From: Sunxiuqinia indica
Lineage (GTDB): Bacteria; Bacteroidota; Bacteroidia; Bacteroidales; Prolixibacteraceae
NCBI RefSeq assembly: GCF_009847015.1
Contig: NZ_WVEM01000006.1
Coordinates: 1-64,000, forward strand
DNA: 64,000 nt
Direction: 5' to 3'
A program made the position numbers and the translations under genes. How positions within the stretch are numbered: position 1 is the first letter of the stretch; every line of letters begins with the position of its first letter. Below the pieces are notes generated by a model. The model did not search any database, was not told where the DNA came from, and was given only the letters and a program-made list of their open reading frames with translations. Positions 6,803 through 15,256 of the stretch are shown piece after piece.

Positions 6803-8981
6803 TTTTCTTTAGAATTTCCATTGCGATGGCTCTTGCCATCAATGGAGGTACGGCATTTCCTACGAGAGTATATTGTGGTACTTCGTCTTTTCTTTTATTT
6901 CCTCCTGTTGAGCGCTTTCCTTGGAAAACAAAACTATCATCAAAAGATTGAAGTCTTGCCATTTCCCGAACAGTAAGTGCTCTGGGATTTGAATAATGAA
7001 TGTAATCGTCTGGCATAGTCATGATTGTAGGACTTTGTTTCGTTGGATCAAGTACATTATAATTTCTCTTCTTTGATGTTAACTTTTTTTCGTTTAGCTC
7101 CATTTTTGCTAAATCGTAATCTCCAGCTTTTCTAATCACATCCAATCGAGTCACTACTAAATCCGACTGTTTACTTGCCTGGTGATTATGGAGTTCTGCG
7201 AACTGAAAATTCCCATTTTTGAATTCATTGAAATTACCAACATACACAGGTTGTTTTACTTTAATATCTGGTCTTATTCGACCTTCTTTACTCCATTCAT
7301 AAAATGTTTTACCTTCTTCCTCACTTTTTCTTCCTCCAATCTCTCTTTTGAAAATGGGAAAACCATTCAGTCTCTTTGATTTTGAGTTATACTTTATTGC
7401 CTTATCTCCTGCATTAAGAAAATCCAAATCATATAAGGCTTCGCCTACACCAACTTTCACATCTTTGCCAACTGAATACGGAATTTCACGAATTAGCTTT
7501 TGATCGTTTCGACATCCAATAAACAAGACACGCTCCCTATTCTGTGGCACCCCATAATTGGAAGAGTTTGCAACATAAGGTTCATCAATCTGATACAATC
7601 TAAGCTTATTCAGCAGTGAATCGAACTCATCGCCCAATCCAATCAATTTTGCTTCATCTCTAATTTTTTCAAAACAATCATCTAGTGAATACGAAAGAAC
7701 ATCAAAACCAAAAGTCAATTTGTCGATCTCTTCAAACTTGTGATTTTCAGCCAATTCACGTATTGCGTCTTTAATTTCAGCAATTATTGAATCAACACTA
7801 ATAAAATCCAAAAAGGAATTAAATTTCTCAGCAAACCTATCATTATCGACATAACAAGCATCTTTGATCTTAACAATATCTCGCTTGGCCTTTTCTAGTT
7901 CATTCCGCTTCTGAAGCAAATATATTCCATGCTTCACAGTCAGAATCCTTTTATCTGTCTTGTTCTTCTGATAGTCAAAATAAGTGCTAGTTGACTTAAC
8001 AAATAATTGCTCTAGAAAATTTAAATAATTAGAAAGTTCTATTGCTTGGTCATCAAGGCTTTTACTCTCTATTTTCGTTATCCACAACAAACATTCAAGT
8101 TCAAAAATGTTATTGGGTAATTTATTCTTCAGTTTATTCACGAAACTAACCAACTTGGGATACTCTCTATGATCAATTATCGATCTAATTTCTTTCAAAA
8201 TCATGTCCTTGACTTTACCTCCTTCTTTCGTGAGAATCCCTTTAACATTTTCCATTACAAAATACTTGGGCTTCAATTGTGTAATAACTTTCAAGTAATG
8301 AGAGAATAAATCATCCTTTTTATCGAACTTCTTACGCTTCCCCGCAAGGCTAAAACTTTGGCATGGTGGCCCCCCACAAACGACATCAACTCTTTTATCT
8401 TTTAACTTGGCCAACAGGTTTTCAATAAAATCAGGCTCTGTAATATCTTGCCTTATAAACTCAGTACCTAACCCTAATTGATAATTATAGCGAACACGAT
8501 GTGTTAAATCACAGTTCTCATTAATATCACTAGCCAACAAAAAATCAAACACATTATTGTGATAATCTGCCTGTAAAAAACCCTCACTAAATCCTCCAGC
8601 ACCTGCAAAAAGATCAATAAAGGTAAAAAAGGTTTTATATAGCTTTGGATCTGATTCAACAATGTCCAGTTCTTTATCATCCTTGTGCTTATTAACAAAG
8701 CTCTTTAAATCTTGCTGGATATGCTCTTTCGTTACCGATGAAAACTCATGCTGCTCAATCAATTCCTCTGCCCGATATCGAAGCGACGAAAGAAAAGCAT
8801 TTTTTCGCACAGAGTCTTTGTCGTAAACCACAGCTTGTTTTTGCTTATTCCAGTGTTTTGGATCAACTTTGTAACCTGTACCAACTTTAATGGTATTTTT
8901 CTTGCAATATATTTTTAAGTGAATGTTACAAGCCCCACTCTTATCGGCTTTGTCATCGAGATAGTAATTAACTGTTGCCAT
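6795..8981 (-). CDS. DNA (cytosine-5-)methyltransferase with integrase arm-like N-terminal domain
   Basis: With an ATG at 8981 the protein has 728 residues; an upstream ATG at 9038 would add 19 basic residues. C5-methylase motifs are all present: I DLFAGAGGF (about 123-131), IV GGPPCQSFSLAG with catalytic Cys207, VI FVMENVKGIL, VIII PQNRERVLFIG, IX LTVREMARLQSFD and X YTLVGNAVPPLMARAIA. About 215 extra helical residues sit between motifs VI and VIII. The first ~95 residues (MATVNYYLDDKADKSG..., then KVGTGYKVDPKHWNKQKQAV) resemble the arm-type DNA-binding domain of Bacteroidota tyrosine recombinases rather than any methylase part. The gene converges on the endonuclease, with an 8-nt overlap at the 3' ends. 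It protects host DNA by methylation in this R-M system. Confidence 0.92.
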   Translation of the reverse strand: MATVNYYLDDKADKSGACNIHLKIYCKKNTIKVGTGYKVDPKHWNKQKQAVVYDKDSVRKNAFLSSLRYRAEELIEQHEFSSVTKEHIQQDLKSFVNKHKDDKELDIVESDPKLYKTFFTFIDLFAGAGGFSEGFLQADYHNNVFDFLLASDINENCDLTHRVRYNYQLGLGTEFIRQDITEPDFIENLLAKLKDKRVDVVCGGPPCQSFSLAGKRKKFDKKDDLFSHYLKVITQLKPKYFVMENVKGILTKEGGKVKDMILKEIRSIIDHREYPKLVSFVNKLKNKLPNNIFELECLLWITKIESKSLDDQAIELSNYLNFLEQLFVKSTSTYFDYQKNKTDKRILTVKHGIYLLQKRNELEKAKRDIVKIKDACYVDNDRFAEKFNSFLDFISVDSIIAEIKDAIRELAENHKFEEIDKLTFGFDVLSYSLDDCFEKIRDEAKLIGLGDEFDSLLNKLRLYQIDEPYVANSSNYGVPQNRERVLFIGCRNDQKLIREIPYSVGKDVKVGVGEALYDLDFLNAGDKAIKYNSKSKRLNGFPIFKREIGGRKSEEEGKTFYEWSKEGRIRPDIKVKQPVYVGNFNEFKNGNFQFAELHNHQASKQSDLVVTRLDVIRKAGDYDLAKMELNEKKLTSKKRNYNVLDPTKQSPTIMTMPDDYIHYSNPRALTVREMARLQSFDDSFVFQGKRSTGGNKRKDEVPQYTLVGNAVPPLMARAIAMEILKKIN

Positions 8982-8984
8982 TTT

Positions 8985-9026
8985 ATTACGGATAAAATTA
9001 CGAATACGGACAAATTTACGGACAAG
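8985..9026 (-). promoter_or_regulatory. Direct repeats ahead of the methyltransferase (possible operator)
   Basis: On the plus strand TACGGATAA (8987-8995), TACGGACAA (9005-9013) and TACGGACAA (9017-9025) recur at 18- and 12-bp steps, just upstream of the preferred ATG at 8981. Because the methyltransferase begins with an arm-type DNA-binding domain, these repeats could be its binding sites for autoregulation. This is inference. If translation starts instead at 9038, the repeats would be inside the coding region. Confidence 0.45.
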
Positions 9027-9404
9027 AAATGAGAACATTGCTAATCATATCTATTTTTTCAAAGGAAGTTTTCAACAATCAAACATTAAACTCAATTAGT
9101 TCCCATAGTATCAAATGATTTATCCCAAGAAATATCTAATCTGCAACAATGCTTCTCGTTTTGGCATCGTGCACATCCATGCTTATAAAGATAGCGAAGT
9201 TTTTTACGGGCGGGTTGCAGGATGCTGTTATTCGTTGGCTTGGCCTGCCTTTCCGCACCGGCTTGCGTCTGATGCTAGTGCTCTTGCTCTCAGTTAATTC
9301 AGACTAATTCCGAATAACATAAAAAAATACAAGAGGCCGCATCAAACGATCTGGCTTTTCCTATATTTGAACGCACAAATGTTTAACCAACAACAACTGA
9401 TGAG
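9027..9404. other. Intergenic stretch; promoter-like box near the end
   Basis: A 60-codon plus-strand frame here looks spurious. TATATTTG at 9362-9369 fits the Bacteroidota -7 box TAnnTTTG, 36 bp before the ATG at 9405, although no good -33 TTTG lies at the right distance. No other structure recognised. Confidence 0.4.
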
Positions 9405-10301
9405 ATGAAATACATCTACCTGCTCTTCCCGGTTTTATTGCTACTGCTTGCGCTTCCGGGGCAAGCCCAGGATCGCATTATTACCTGGAAAAAGGACACC
9501 ATTTCCTGTACCATTACCAACCAGGGGGCACATTATATCCGTTTCACCGTTGAACAAAACGGGGTAAAAACAAAAGGGAAAATTAACCGTTCGGAAACCA
9601 GAGAGGTTATTTATGACGAAGGGAGCAAGCTCGCTGAACTCGTAAATGGGGAGCCCTACCACTGGCGGGTAGCTGCATCGGGTGGCTTAGGCTATTTGCT
9701 GGGCGACACCGATCCCGGGCGGGAAAGCTTCAGGATGCAGGGACTCCGGCAGGCGGAGATTGACGATTATTTCGACCAGATCCTGTGGGGATGGCAGTCG
9801 TCGGCCTCGGTTCACTACTTCCTGCAGCAGGACCTGGCAGTGGGCTTGCAGTATCGCTTCTTCAAATCGACAGCGGATGTTTGGGCTACCTTTGATCCGC
9901 AGGATGGCGTGAACCTGTATCATGGTCCGCTGAAGGAAACCATGTACGTCAATTTTGTGGGGCCTTCGCTATACACCGAGTATTCGTTGTCGCGCAATCA
10001 CCAGCTGCGTTTCTCAGGATCCATCGCTATGGGAATAGCCTTTTACCGCGATGAAGCCACCCTGCTGGAGACCAATGTGCTGATGACCGGTAAGGCTTTT
10101 GGCGGCTTTTCGGAACTGGGGCTGGAATACTTTATGGCTCCCCGCCTGTCGGTGGGTATCAGCCTGAGTACCTTTTTGTCAAGTCTTGGCAAGCTCAAAT
10201 ACGACAACGGCACCAGTTCCGGCACTTACAAGCTGGAAGATGAAGAAATTCAAAGCATCGCGTCGTTCGATCTGTCGGCCGGCCTTCGTTATTACTTTTA
10301 A
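9405..10301 (+). CDS. Outer-membrane beta-barrel protein, 298 aa
   Basis: A classical signal peptide (YLLFPVLLLLLALPGQAQ, cleavage near residue 21) is followed by a small beta domain, about 22-85 (DRIITWKKDTISCTITNQGA), and alternating aromatic strands that read as a barrel. The chain ends in SAGLRYYF, with the C-terminal Phe typical of outer-membrane barrels. The Tyr/Phe-rich middle (SASVHYFLQQDLAVGLQYRF) supports membrane strands. Only 11 bp separate it from the lipoprotein gene downstream, so they are likely co-transcribed from the TATATTTG box. No transport substrate can be named. Confidence 0.8.
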   Translation: MKYIYLLFPVLLLLLALPGQAQDRIITWKKDTISCTITNQGAHYIRFTVEQNGVKTKGKINRSETREVIYDEGSKLAELVNGEPYHWRVAASGGLGYLLGDTDPGRESFRMQGLRQAEIDDYFDQILWGWQSSASVHYFLQQDLAVGLQYRFFKSTADVWATFDPQDGVNLYHGPLKETMYVNFVGPSLYTEYSLSRNHQLRFSGSIAMGIAFYRDEATLLETNVLMTGKAFGGFSELGLEYFMAPRLSVGISLSTFLSSLGKLKYDNGTSSGTYKLEDEEIQSIASFDLSAGLRYYF

Positions 10302-10312
10302 ACTACCCGGGC

Positions 10313-11764
10313 ATGAAATCATTGATCCATTTCTTTTTAATTGTTATCCTGGCTTTGTTGGCCGGAAGTTGCAACAACGATTTTCTGAATAACACCGAAC
10401 CGACAACCTTCTATACGATTGAGGAACCACTGGTTATTTCCTCGCAACAGCCACAAGGATCGATCTCGTTCCACCTTCCCGAAGCAGGCGATCGTCACTA
10501 TTACATTCGGACTCACCCTAAGTGGATGAATATTGAGCCCACGCAGGGTCGCTTTTCGGGTGGAGCCATTCCCTTCCTCTACACGATGAGCCAGCCGGAT
10601 TACCAAACCGGCGACGACTACTATTCCGGGTGGCTGGAGATCATGGTGGAGGATATTGGCTACTACCAGGTTCAGGTGTGGTATGGCCATTTTGATCAAT
10701 CTACCGATACCATCGGTAACGGGGGAAATGGTCATGGCGGACAGGAACCTCCCATTACCAATAATGGGCGGGTTTCGCCAATAAAGGGAATCGTTACAGA
10801 TGCCTTGTATGATAAAAGCGGCGATCTACTGGTGATTGCAACGAAAAACCCGAACCAGTTGCTCATACGCAATACCCAACTCGACCTTCCTTCAACCATC
10901 GAACTGGATAAAAGCCCCCAATGCCTGGAGCTGACACCGGATGGAAAACTATTGGTAGGCTACACGGTCGCCTATCTTTCAGTGGTTAACATACAGGCGT
11001 TGTCCATTGAAAAAACCTACACGCTAAACTGTGTTCCCTTCGACCTGGCAGCAGGTGACAATGGCTGGTGTTACATTTCGCCATCGGGCAGCGACTTCGA
11101 TAACCTTCGCAACCTAAACCTGGAAACGGGTGAAATAACGCAGTCAAGTAGTCATCCGTCGCACCATTTTCACGGCGGAACGTGGCTCATGAAGGTTAAG
11201 GATCAGCCCTATCTGTTAGCGAGCCGCACATCGGTGTCGCCCAGCGGTGTCTTGCTCTTTGATATCAGCCAGGGCTTGCCGAAGGACACCATCGCGTATT
11301 GGCATGAAGACCTGCAACGTTTCTGGCCCATGCAAAACGGCCAACATATGCTGACCACCCGGGGGAAAGTTTATTTTATACCGGCCTATACTACAAAATG
11401 GGAGCCGATTGCAACGTTCGACCTTTACGGCGAGCTGAACACGCGAATGAATTTCATCAGTTCGTTCGACGAATCGGAACCAACCAACAGTTTGTTTGTC
11501 GCAGAAGGAACGACAGTCTATAAAAACTACAGTCAGCAGGAAACGGGGCTTATTGAGCAATTTGATGCGACCAACCTGAACCGGTTAAACACCTATCCTC
11601 TCTCGCCCTATGAAGTGGATGAGTTCGGCAACCTCAGCGAAGCAAAGCTCGAAGTATGGTATGTGTTTGTCAACAGCCAGGGAAAAGAATTGTATGCACT
11701 CAGGCGCAATGCCAATGAGGCGTATCGGGATCGTTGGTCGCTCGAAGTGTTTGAGGTAGAATAA
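10313..11764 (+). CDS. Surface lipoprotein with probable beta-propeller, 483 aa
   Basis: The N-terminus is an SPII signal, FLIVILALLAGSC, with the lipid Cys at about residue 20. Residues ~25-130 look like a beta-sandwich (EEPLVISSQQPQGSISFHLP; MNIEPTQGRF), similar to the BACON-type all-beta modules of this phylum. A Gly/His-rich linker (TIGNGGNGHGGQEPP) follows. From about 150 on, repeated strands such as LVIATKNPNQLLI, LELTPDGKLLVGYT and GWCYISPSGSDFDNL suggest a YncE/WD-like propeller. It likely partners the outer-membrane barrel encoded just upstream. Function unknown. Confidence 0.78.
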   Translation: MKSLIHFFLIVILALLAGSCNNDFLNNTEPTTFYTIEEPLVISSQQPQGSISFHLPEAGDRHYYIRTHPKWMNIEPTQGRFSGGAIPFLYTMSQPDYQTGDDYYSGWLEIMVEDIGYYQVQVWYGHFDQSTDTIGNGGNGHGGQEPPITNNGRVSPIKGIVTDALYDKSGDLLVIATKNPNQLLIRNTQLDLPSTIELDKSPQCLELTPDGKLLVGYTVAYLSVVNIQALSIEKTYTLNCVPFDLAAGDNGWCYISPSGSDFDNLRNLNLETGEITQSSSHPSHHFHGGTWLMKVKDQPYLLASRTSVSPSGVLLFDISQGLPKDTIAYWHEDLQRFWPMQNGQHMLTTRGKVYFIPAYTTKWEPIATFDLYGELNTRMNFISSFDESEPTNSLFVAEGTTVYKNYSQQETGLIEQFDATNLNRLNTYPLSPYEVDEFGNLSEAKLEVWYVFVNSQGKELYALRRNANEAYRDRWSLEVFEVE

Positions 11765-11827
11765 CCGATATTCCGGATGAGGTGGAGTGCCAATCCGTTT
11801 TCTTTTTTGCTTGCAATTCGATGTCGC

Positions 11828-12358
11828 TTACTTCAGAAGGATCTTATGAATTTCCAATTGGAAGTCTTCGGCTTTTTTGTTGCCGATTAACAAGGCAATT
11901 TCTTCGATATGTGTAGCCGAAAAATTGGGCTGATCCAACTTGCGCCCTCTAAACGAAGGATACATACTTGCCAACGGAATTTCGATGGTTTGCCATTCTC
12001 CCGATGTTTCGAAATAGGCGATGTAAGAATATCGATCGCTGGTATTGGCATAAATTCGTGCCTGGTATCTTTTGCCATCGCCTTTTAAATACAAGGTCAG
12101 CGTTTTTGCATTCGCTATTTCCAGTGGGTCGAAACGGTAATGCACCGATGCAAACCCACCGTTGTTCTCCAGCGAAACCTTTCCTTTAAACAGTCCGTTT
12201 CCATCGGCGTTTAAGTCGAAGGTTGATGTTGACCGCCCACCCATGACGCCATCGTTTACCACAAACCACGCTTGTAAATCACTGTTTTCCGAAAAGTCGA
12301 CTAGTATCATAGGATTCATTGTTAAAGTGAGCAAAACAAACGTTGCAATTTGTAGCAT
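11828..12358 (-). CDS. CIA30 family protein, secreted
   Basis: The 176-aa product carries the CIA30 (NADH:ubiquinone oxidoreductase intermediate-associated 30) fold: VNDGVMGGRSTSTF near residues 33-46, FASVHYRFDPLEI, LTLYLKGDGKRYQARIY and a final EIALLIGNKKAEDFQLEI. The fold is a galactose-binding-like beta-sandwich. A short hydrophobic N-terminus (about residues 1-15) may be a signal peptide. In bacteria the family has no established reaction, so the complex I link in the name should not be transferred. Monocistronic; its 5' side abuts the second dispersed repeat copy. Confidence 0.85.
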   Translation of the reverse strand: MLQIATFVLLTLTMNPMILVDFSENSDLQAWFVVNDGVMGGRSTSTFDLNADGNGLFKGKVSLENNGGFASVHYRFDPLEIANAKTLTLYLKGDGKRYQARIYANTSDRYSYIAYFETSGEWQTIEIPLASMYPSFRGRKLDQPNFSATHIEEIALLIGNKKAEDFQLEIHKILLK

Positions 12359-12399
12359 ACAGCCAATCGTTTAAATCATTCGAACTTGAATTTCAACCC

Positions 12400-12744
12400 G
12401 ATAGTCGTTTAAACCATTCCAGAAAGCTAAAGTTCAAAAGGAGGCTGGCACCATTTCTTTTGGCAGGTGTTGGGGTGTTGGGGCGTTGCCCCAAGCCCCA
12501 ATTACTTTTTTGTCTTGATACCAAAAAGTATTCAAAAAAGATCAAGTCAACGTTATCCTTCCACGCGCGTCAGGATTTTTTCTTTCCGGCGCACTACCCG
12601 GGATACCCGCCAAAAATCCTTCCCTCCACCACCGGCCCGGGCTACTTTGACAGGCCTTCGCGCTTTTCAGCTGATTACTGCTATCTCACCGTCTTGGTTC
12701 TTTATTCTTTATTCTAATATCTATCGTCTTGTTCTTATTGCAGT
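12400..12744. repeat. Dispersed repeat element, family A, second full copy
   Basis: From GGGGCGTTGCCCCAAGCCCC (about 12479) through TGTCTTGATACCAAAAAGTA (12511) and CCCGGGATACCCGCCAAAAA to GGGCTACTTTGACAGGCC (12639-12656), this matches the copy at 434-625 with scattered substitutions. The AT-rich CTTGGTTCTTTATTC/CTTGTTCT module follows the core here (12694-12737), whereas in the first copy it precedes it. Plus-strand frames of 124 and 127 codons through this element are artefacts of it. A TGTTGGGGTGTTGGGGCG stretch opens the copy. Confidence 0.8.
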
Positions 12745-13422
12745 TTATTCTTCTTCGTCGGGGTCTACAAACGGCCGCACAGTGCATTCATATTCTGTTT
12801 TTGTGACATCATTTTTGGTCAGCCATTTCTCTGAAATCGTCATCGAATAAATATGGTCTCCCTTATTTTGCAAGTCCCACACAATTCCGTCAGCCTCCGG
12901 AAAGGATGTCCGCCCCTCCAGTTGATCGCTTAGTAAGCGGTTAAGTAAATTGCTTTCTGAAAGACCATAACTTAGTGCTTTCAATGCGTTTTCTTTTGTG
13001 ATCTCCTCCGGATCATTGTTTTGTCCCGTAATTTCGAACTGGATGATATTTACCTTGCCCTGTGGAAATTTTCCGTTGTAGGCCTTGTAAAGCAACTGAT
13101 TAATGTTGAATAAATCGTGGTGAAGGTCGATCTCCGAATAATTCTCAAAGACTTTTACCCGTAACATTTCGTGCGAAAGATTATCAATCTGTCCTTCGGC
13201 GAGGACATCCGAAAGCTTGTAGTCAAGCAGAATGGCAGCTGCTTCGTTTGGTTCAAAGTCGGAAATGGCCATAAAAAGGAATTCCTCCAATTCTGCTGGT
13301 TTTAATTGATCCGAATCAGGATACTCAAACCGTGTCAGCAATTCCTTATAGTCGTCATTATTCCAGACCCCTTCCAGCTCCCCGGTCGATTTTACATCGT
13401 TTATTTTTACTAAATACTTCAT
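12745..13422 (-). CDS. Hypothetical protein, 225 aa
   Basis: This is a well-formed, acidic, soluble frame beginning MKYLVKINDVKSTGELEGVW and ending in an Asp/Glu-rich tail. It has no signal or membrane segment, so it is probably cytoplasmic. Predicted alternating strands near the N-terminus and helices in the middle (KPAELEEFLFMAISDFEPNE) suggest a mixed alpha/beta domain. I recognise no family. It is flanked by repeat element A on its 3' side, with only AT-rich sequence on its 5' side, so it may be part of an accessory insertion. Codon use does not look foreign. Confidence 0.7.
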   Translation of the reverse strand: MKYLVKINDVKSTGELEGVWNNDDYKELLTRFEYPDSDQLKPAELEEFLFMAISDFEPNEAAAILLDYKLSDVLAEGQIDNLSHEMLRVKVFENYSEIDLHHDLFNINQLLYKAYNGKFPQGKVNIIQFEITGQNNDPEEITKENALKALSYGLSESNLLNRLLSDQLEGRTSFPEADGIVWDLQNKGDHIYSMTISEKWLTKNDVTKTEYECTVRPFVDPDEEE

Positions 13423-13690
13423 TCAACTTGCATGTTGGTTTCAATACTACTAACTCCCGGCATGGATGATTAGTTCATTTTTATTGACTCCGAGAACTCC
13501 TGAACAGATCAAGTCGCTGATTCGTACTTACAATCCTGACTTAATTAGCATGGATTCATCATCCCATTTTAACGGCAACCTATCTGCATGAGGTCTTAAT
13601 CTTCGATCCATGGGTTGCGGGATTTTAACAGGCGAAAAGCCGGGCCGATGCTGCATGTCGGACTCTCCCCTGAGCGCAACCTGTTGAGTC
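13423..13690. other. Intergenic stretch before the metK promoter
   Basis: No gene supported on either strand. A GC-richer patch (13616-13700, GGCGAAAAGCCGGGCCGATG and GGACTCTCCCCTGAGCGCAA) looks like repeat-derived sequence but has no second copy in this window. The metK promoter follows directly. Confidence 0.35.
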
Positions 13691-13698
13691 CGGCTTGT

Positions 13699-13728
13699 TT
13701 TGTATCCGAAAAAAAGATTGTACATTTG
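13699..13728 (+). promoter_or_regulatory. metK promoter, Bacteroidota sigma-ABfr type
   Basis: TTTG at 13699-13702, an 18-bp spacer, then TACATTTG at 13721-13728 match the primary-sigma consensus TTTG-N18/19-TAnnTTTG. Transcription would begin near 13735, placing the SAM-II aptamer at the very 5' end of a leader of about 165 nt. Confidence 0.75.
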
Positions 13729-13737
13729 TAGCCAGCC

Positions 13738-13800
13738 TAGTGGAAAGATTTGAGATTGATTGCAACCACGTTAAAAAAATGCTAAAGCAATCGCTTTAAC
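13738..13800 (+). promoter_or_regulatory. SAM-II riboswitch upstream of metK
   Basis: The layout matches SAM-II. P1 is GTGG (13740-13743) with CCAC (13766-13769). The loop opens GATTTGA and closes with ATTGCAA. After CCACGT come the conserved A-rich linker and ATGCTAAAGC. The pseudoknot P2 is GATTG (13754-13758, or the overlapping copy 13758-13762) with CAATC (13788-13792). The order GATTT..ATTGCAA..CACGT..TAAA..GCTAAA agrees with characterised SAM-II aptamers. A competing hairpin TAAAGC-AATC-GCTTTA (13783-13798) consumes both the ligand-site GCTAAAGC and the P2 3' strand, so it is a candidate ligand-free structure. It precedes a SAM synthetase, so SAM would repress its own production. Distance to the ATG is 100 nt, longer than usual for ribosome-site masking. 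Confidence 0.85.
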
Positions 13801-13900
13801 ACGACCGCATTCATTCAATCTCCATCTTATTTCACAGGTAACTATTAGCCCGGCAGTTTTTGTCTGAGCTTACAATTGTTTATTTAATAGACTTAAAGAT

Positions 13901-15154
13901 ATGAGTTATTTATTTACGAGTGAATCGGTATCCGAGGGACACCCGGATAAAGTTTCTGACCAGATTTCAGATGCCTTGCTGGATGAATTCCTGGCTTTTG
14001 ATCCGGATTCGAAAGTGGCCATCGAAACCCTGGTAACTACCGGACAGGTTGTATTGGCCGGCGAGGTAAAATCGAAAACCTATGTTGACGTACAGGAAAC
14101 TGCCCGAAAAGTAATCAACCAGATTGGTTACACCAAGGCAGCCTATCGCTTCGACGGGGATTCATGTGGGGTGTTAACTGCAATACATGAGCAAAGCCCG
14201 GATATTAACCGGGGAGTTGACAAAACAGACAAGATGGATCAGGGAGCTGGCGACCAGGGCATGATGTTTGGTTACGCCAGCAAAGAAACAGACGATTACA
14301 TGCCGCTCGCATTGGAGCTATCACACCGCATTTTGAAGGAATTGGCTGCTGTCCGTCGCAATGGAAAGGACATGACCTATTTGCGTCCCGATTCAAAATC
14401 GCAGGTCACCATCGAATACAACGATGACAACTCACCAAAACGAGTGGATACCATCGTCGTTTCAACCCAGCACGATGAGTTTGACGATGACGAACCGATG
14501 TTGGCAAAAATCAAGGAAGATGTGATCAATATCCTGATGCCACGTGTAATTGCTCAATTACCCGAGCGGGTGAAAGCGCTGTTTGGCGACGACATTATAT
14601 ACCATGTCAACCCAACCGGTAAGTTTGTAATTGGAGGTCCTCATGGTGATACCGGACTAACCGGACGCAAAATCATAGTGGATACTTATGGAGGTAAAGG
14701 AGCACACGGTGGTGGTGCTTTCTCTGGTAAAGATCCCTCAAAAGTTGACCGTTCGGCAGCTTATGCTTCGCGCCATATAGCTAAAAACTTGGTGGCAGCC
14801 GGGGTTGCCGATGAGATTTTGGTTCAGCTGGCCTATGCGATTGGAGTGGCTCATCCGGTAGGGATTTTTGTGAATACCTACGGAACAGCCAATGTGAAAT
14901 TAGATGATGGTACCATTGCCCAAAAGGTAAAGGAAATCTTTGACCTGCGGCCGGCCGCCATCGAGGAACGTTTGAAATTGCGTAACCCGATTTACCAGGA
15001 AACAGCAGCGTATGGACATATGGGACGTACTCCTGAGGTTAAAGTAAAAACATTTGAGTCTCCGTATTTAGGAAAAATCGAGAAGGAAGTGGAACTATTT
15101 ACCTGGGAGAAACTCGACTATATTGATCAGATAAAAGCTAGTTTTGGTATCTAG
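13901..15154 (+). CDS. metK: S-adenosylmethionine synthetase
   Basis: MetK makes S-adenosylmethionine from methionine and ATP, releasing phosphate and pyrophosphate; it is cytosolic, usually a tetramer. Family motifs are present in order: [19 protein letters not shown] (about residues 14-32), [12 protein letters not shown] (the flexible-loop/ATP region), [13 protein letters not shown] with the P-site His and Asp, and the glycine-rich [20 protein letters not shown] that binds the triphosphate. At 417 residues it is slightly longer than E. coli MetK, as is common in Bacteroidota. The leader carries a SAM-II riboswitch and a strong terminator follows, so it is a single-gene unit. Confidence 0.98.
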   Translation: MSYLFTSESVSEGHPDKVSDQISDALLDEFLAFDPDSKVAIETLVTTGQVVLAGEVKSKTYVDVQETARKVINQIGYTKAAYRFDGDSCGVLTAIHEQSPDINRGVDKTDKMDQGAGDQGMMFGYASKETDDYMPLALELSHRILKELAAVRRNGKDMTYLRPDSKSQVTIEYNDDNSPKRVDTIVVSTQHDEFDDDEPMLAKIKEDVINILMPRVIAQLPERVKALFGDDIIYHVNPTGKFVIGGPHGDTGLTGRKIIVDTYGGKGAHGGGAFSGKDPSKVDRSAAYASRHIAKNLVAAGVADEILVQLAYAIGVAHPVGIFVNTYGTANVKLDDGTIAQKVKEIFDLRPAAIEERLKLRNPIYQETAAYGHMGRTPEVKVKTFESPYLGKIEKEVELFTWEKLDYIDQIKASFGI

Positions 15155-15174
15155 CAAATCGAAGGATAAAATAA

Positions 15175-15206
15175 AATCCGGGCTGATATCAGCCCGGATT
15201 TTTTTA
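15175..15206 (+). terminator. Intrinsic terminator after metK
   Basis: AATCCGGGCTGAT/ATCAGCCCGGATT is a perfect inverted repeat (15176-15200), followed directly by TTTTT. It lies 21 bp past the metK stop. Confidence 0.9.
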
Positions 15207-15256
15207 GTTATTTAATGGACCCCATGTCATTTTAGACGAAGAAAAACGAATTTGTC

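Noticed and set aside
12343-12850. Two overlapping plus-strand hypotheticals (124 and 127 aa)
   Set aside because: They run through repeat A and antisense to the end of the 225-aa gene, with poor composition.
13740-13900. SAM-I or SAM-I/IV riboswitch
   Set aside because: The multi-stem SAM-I consensus is absent; SAM-II landmarks are present instead.
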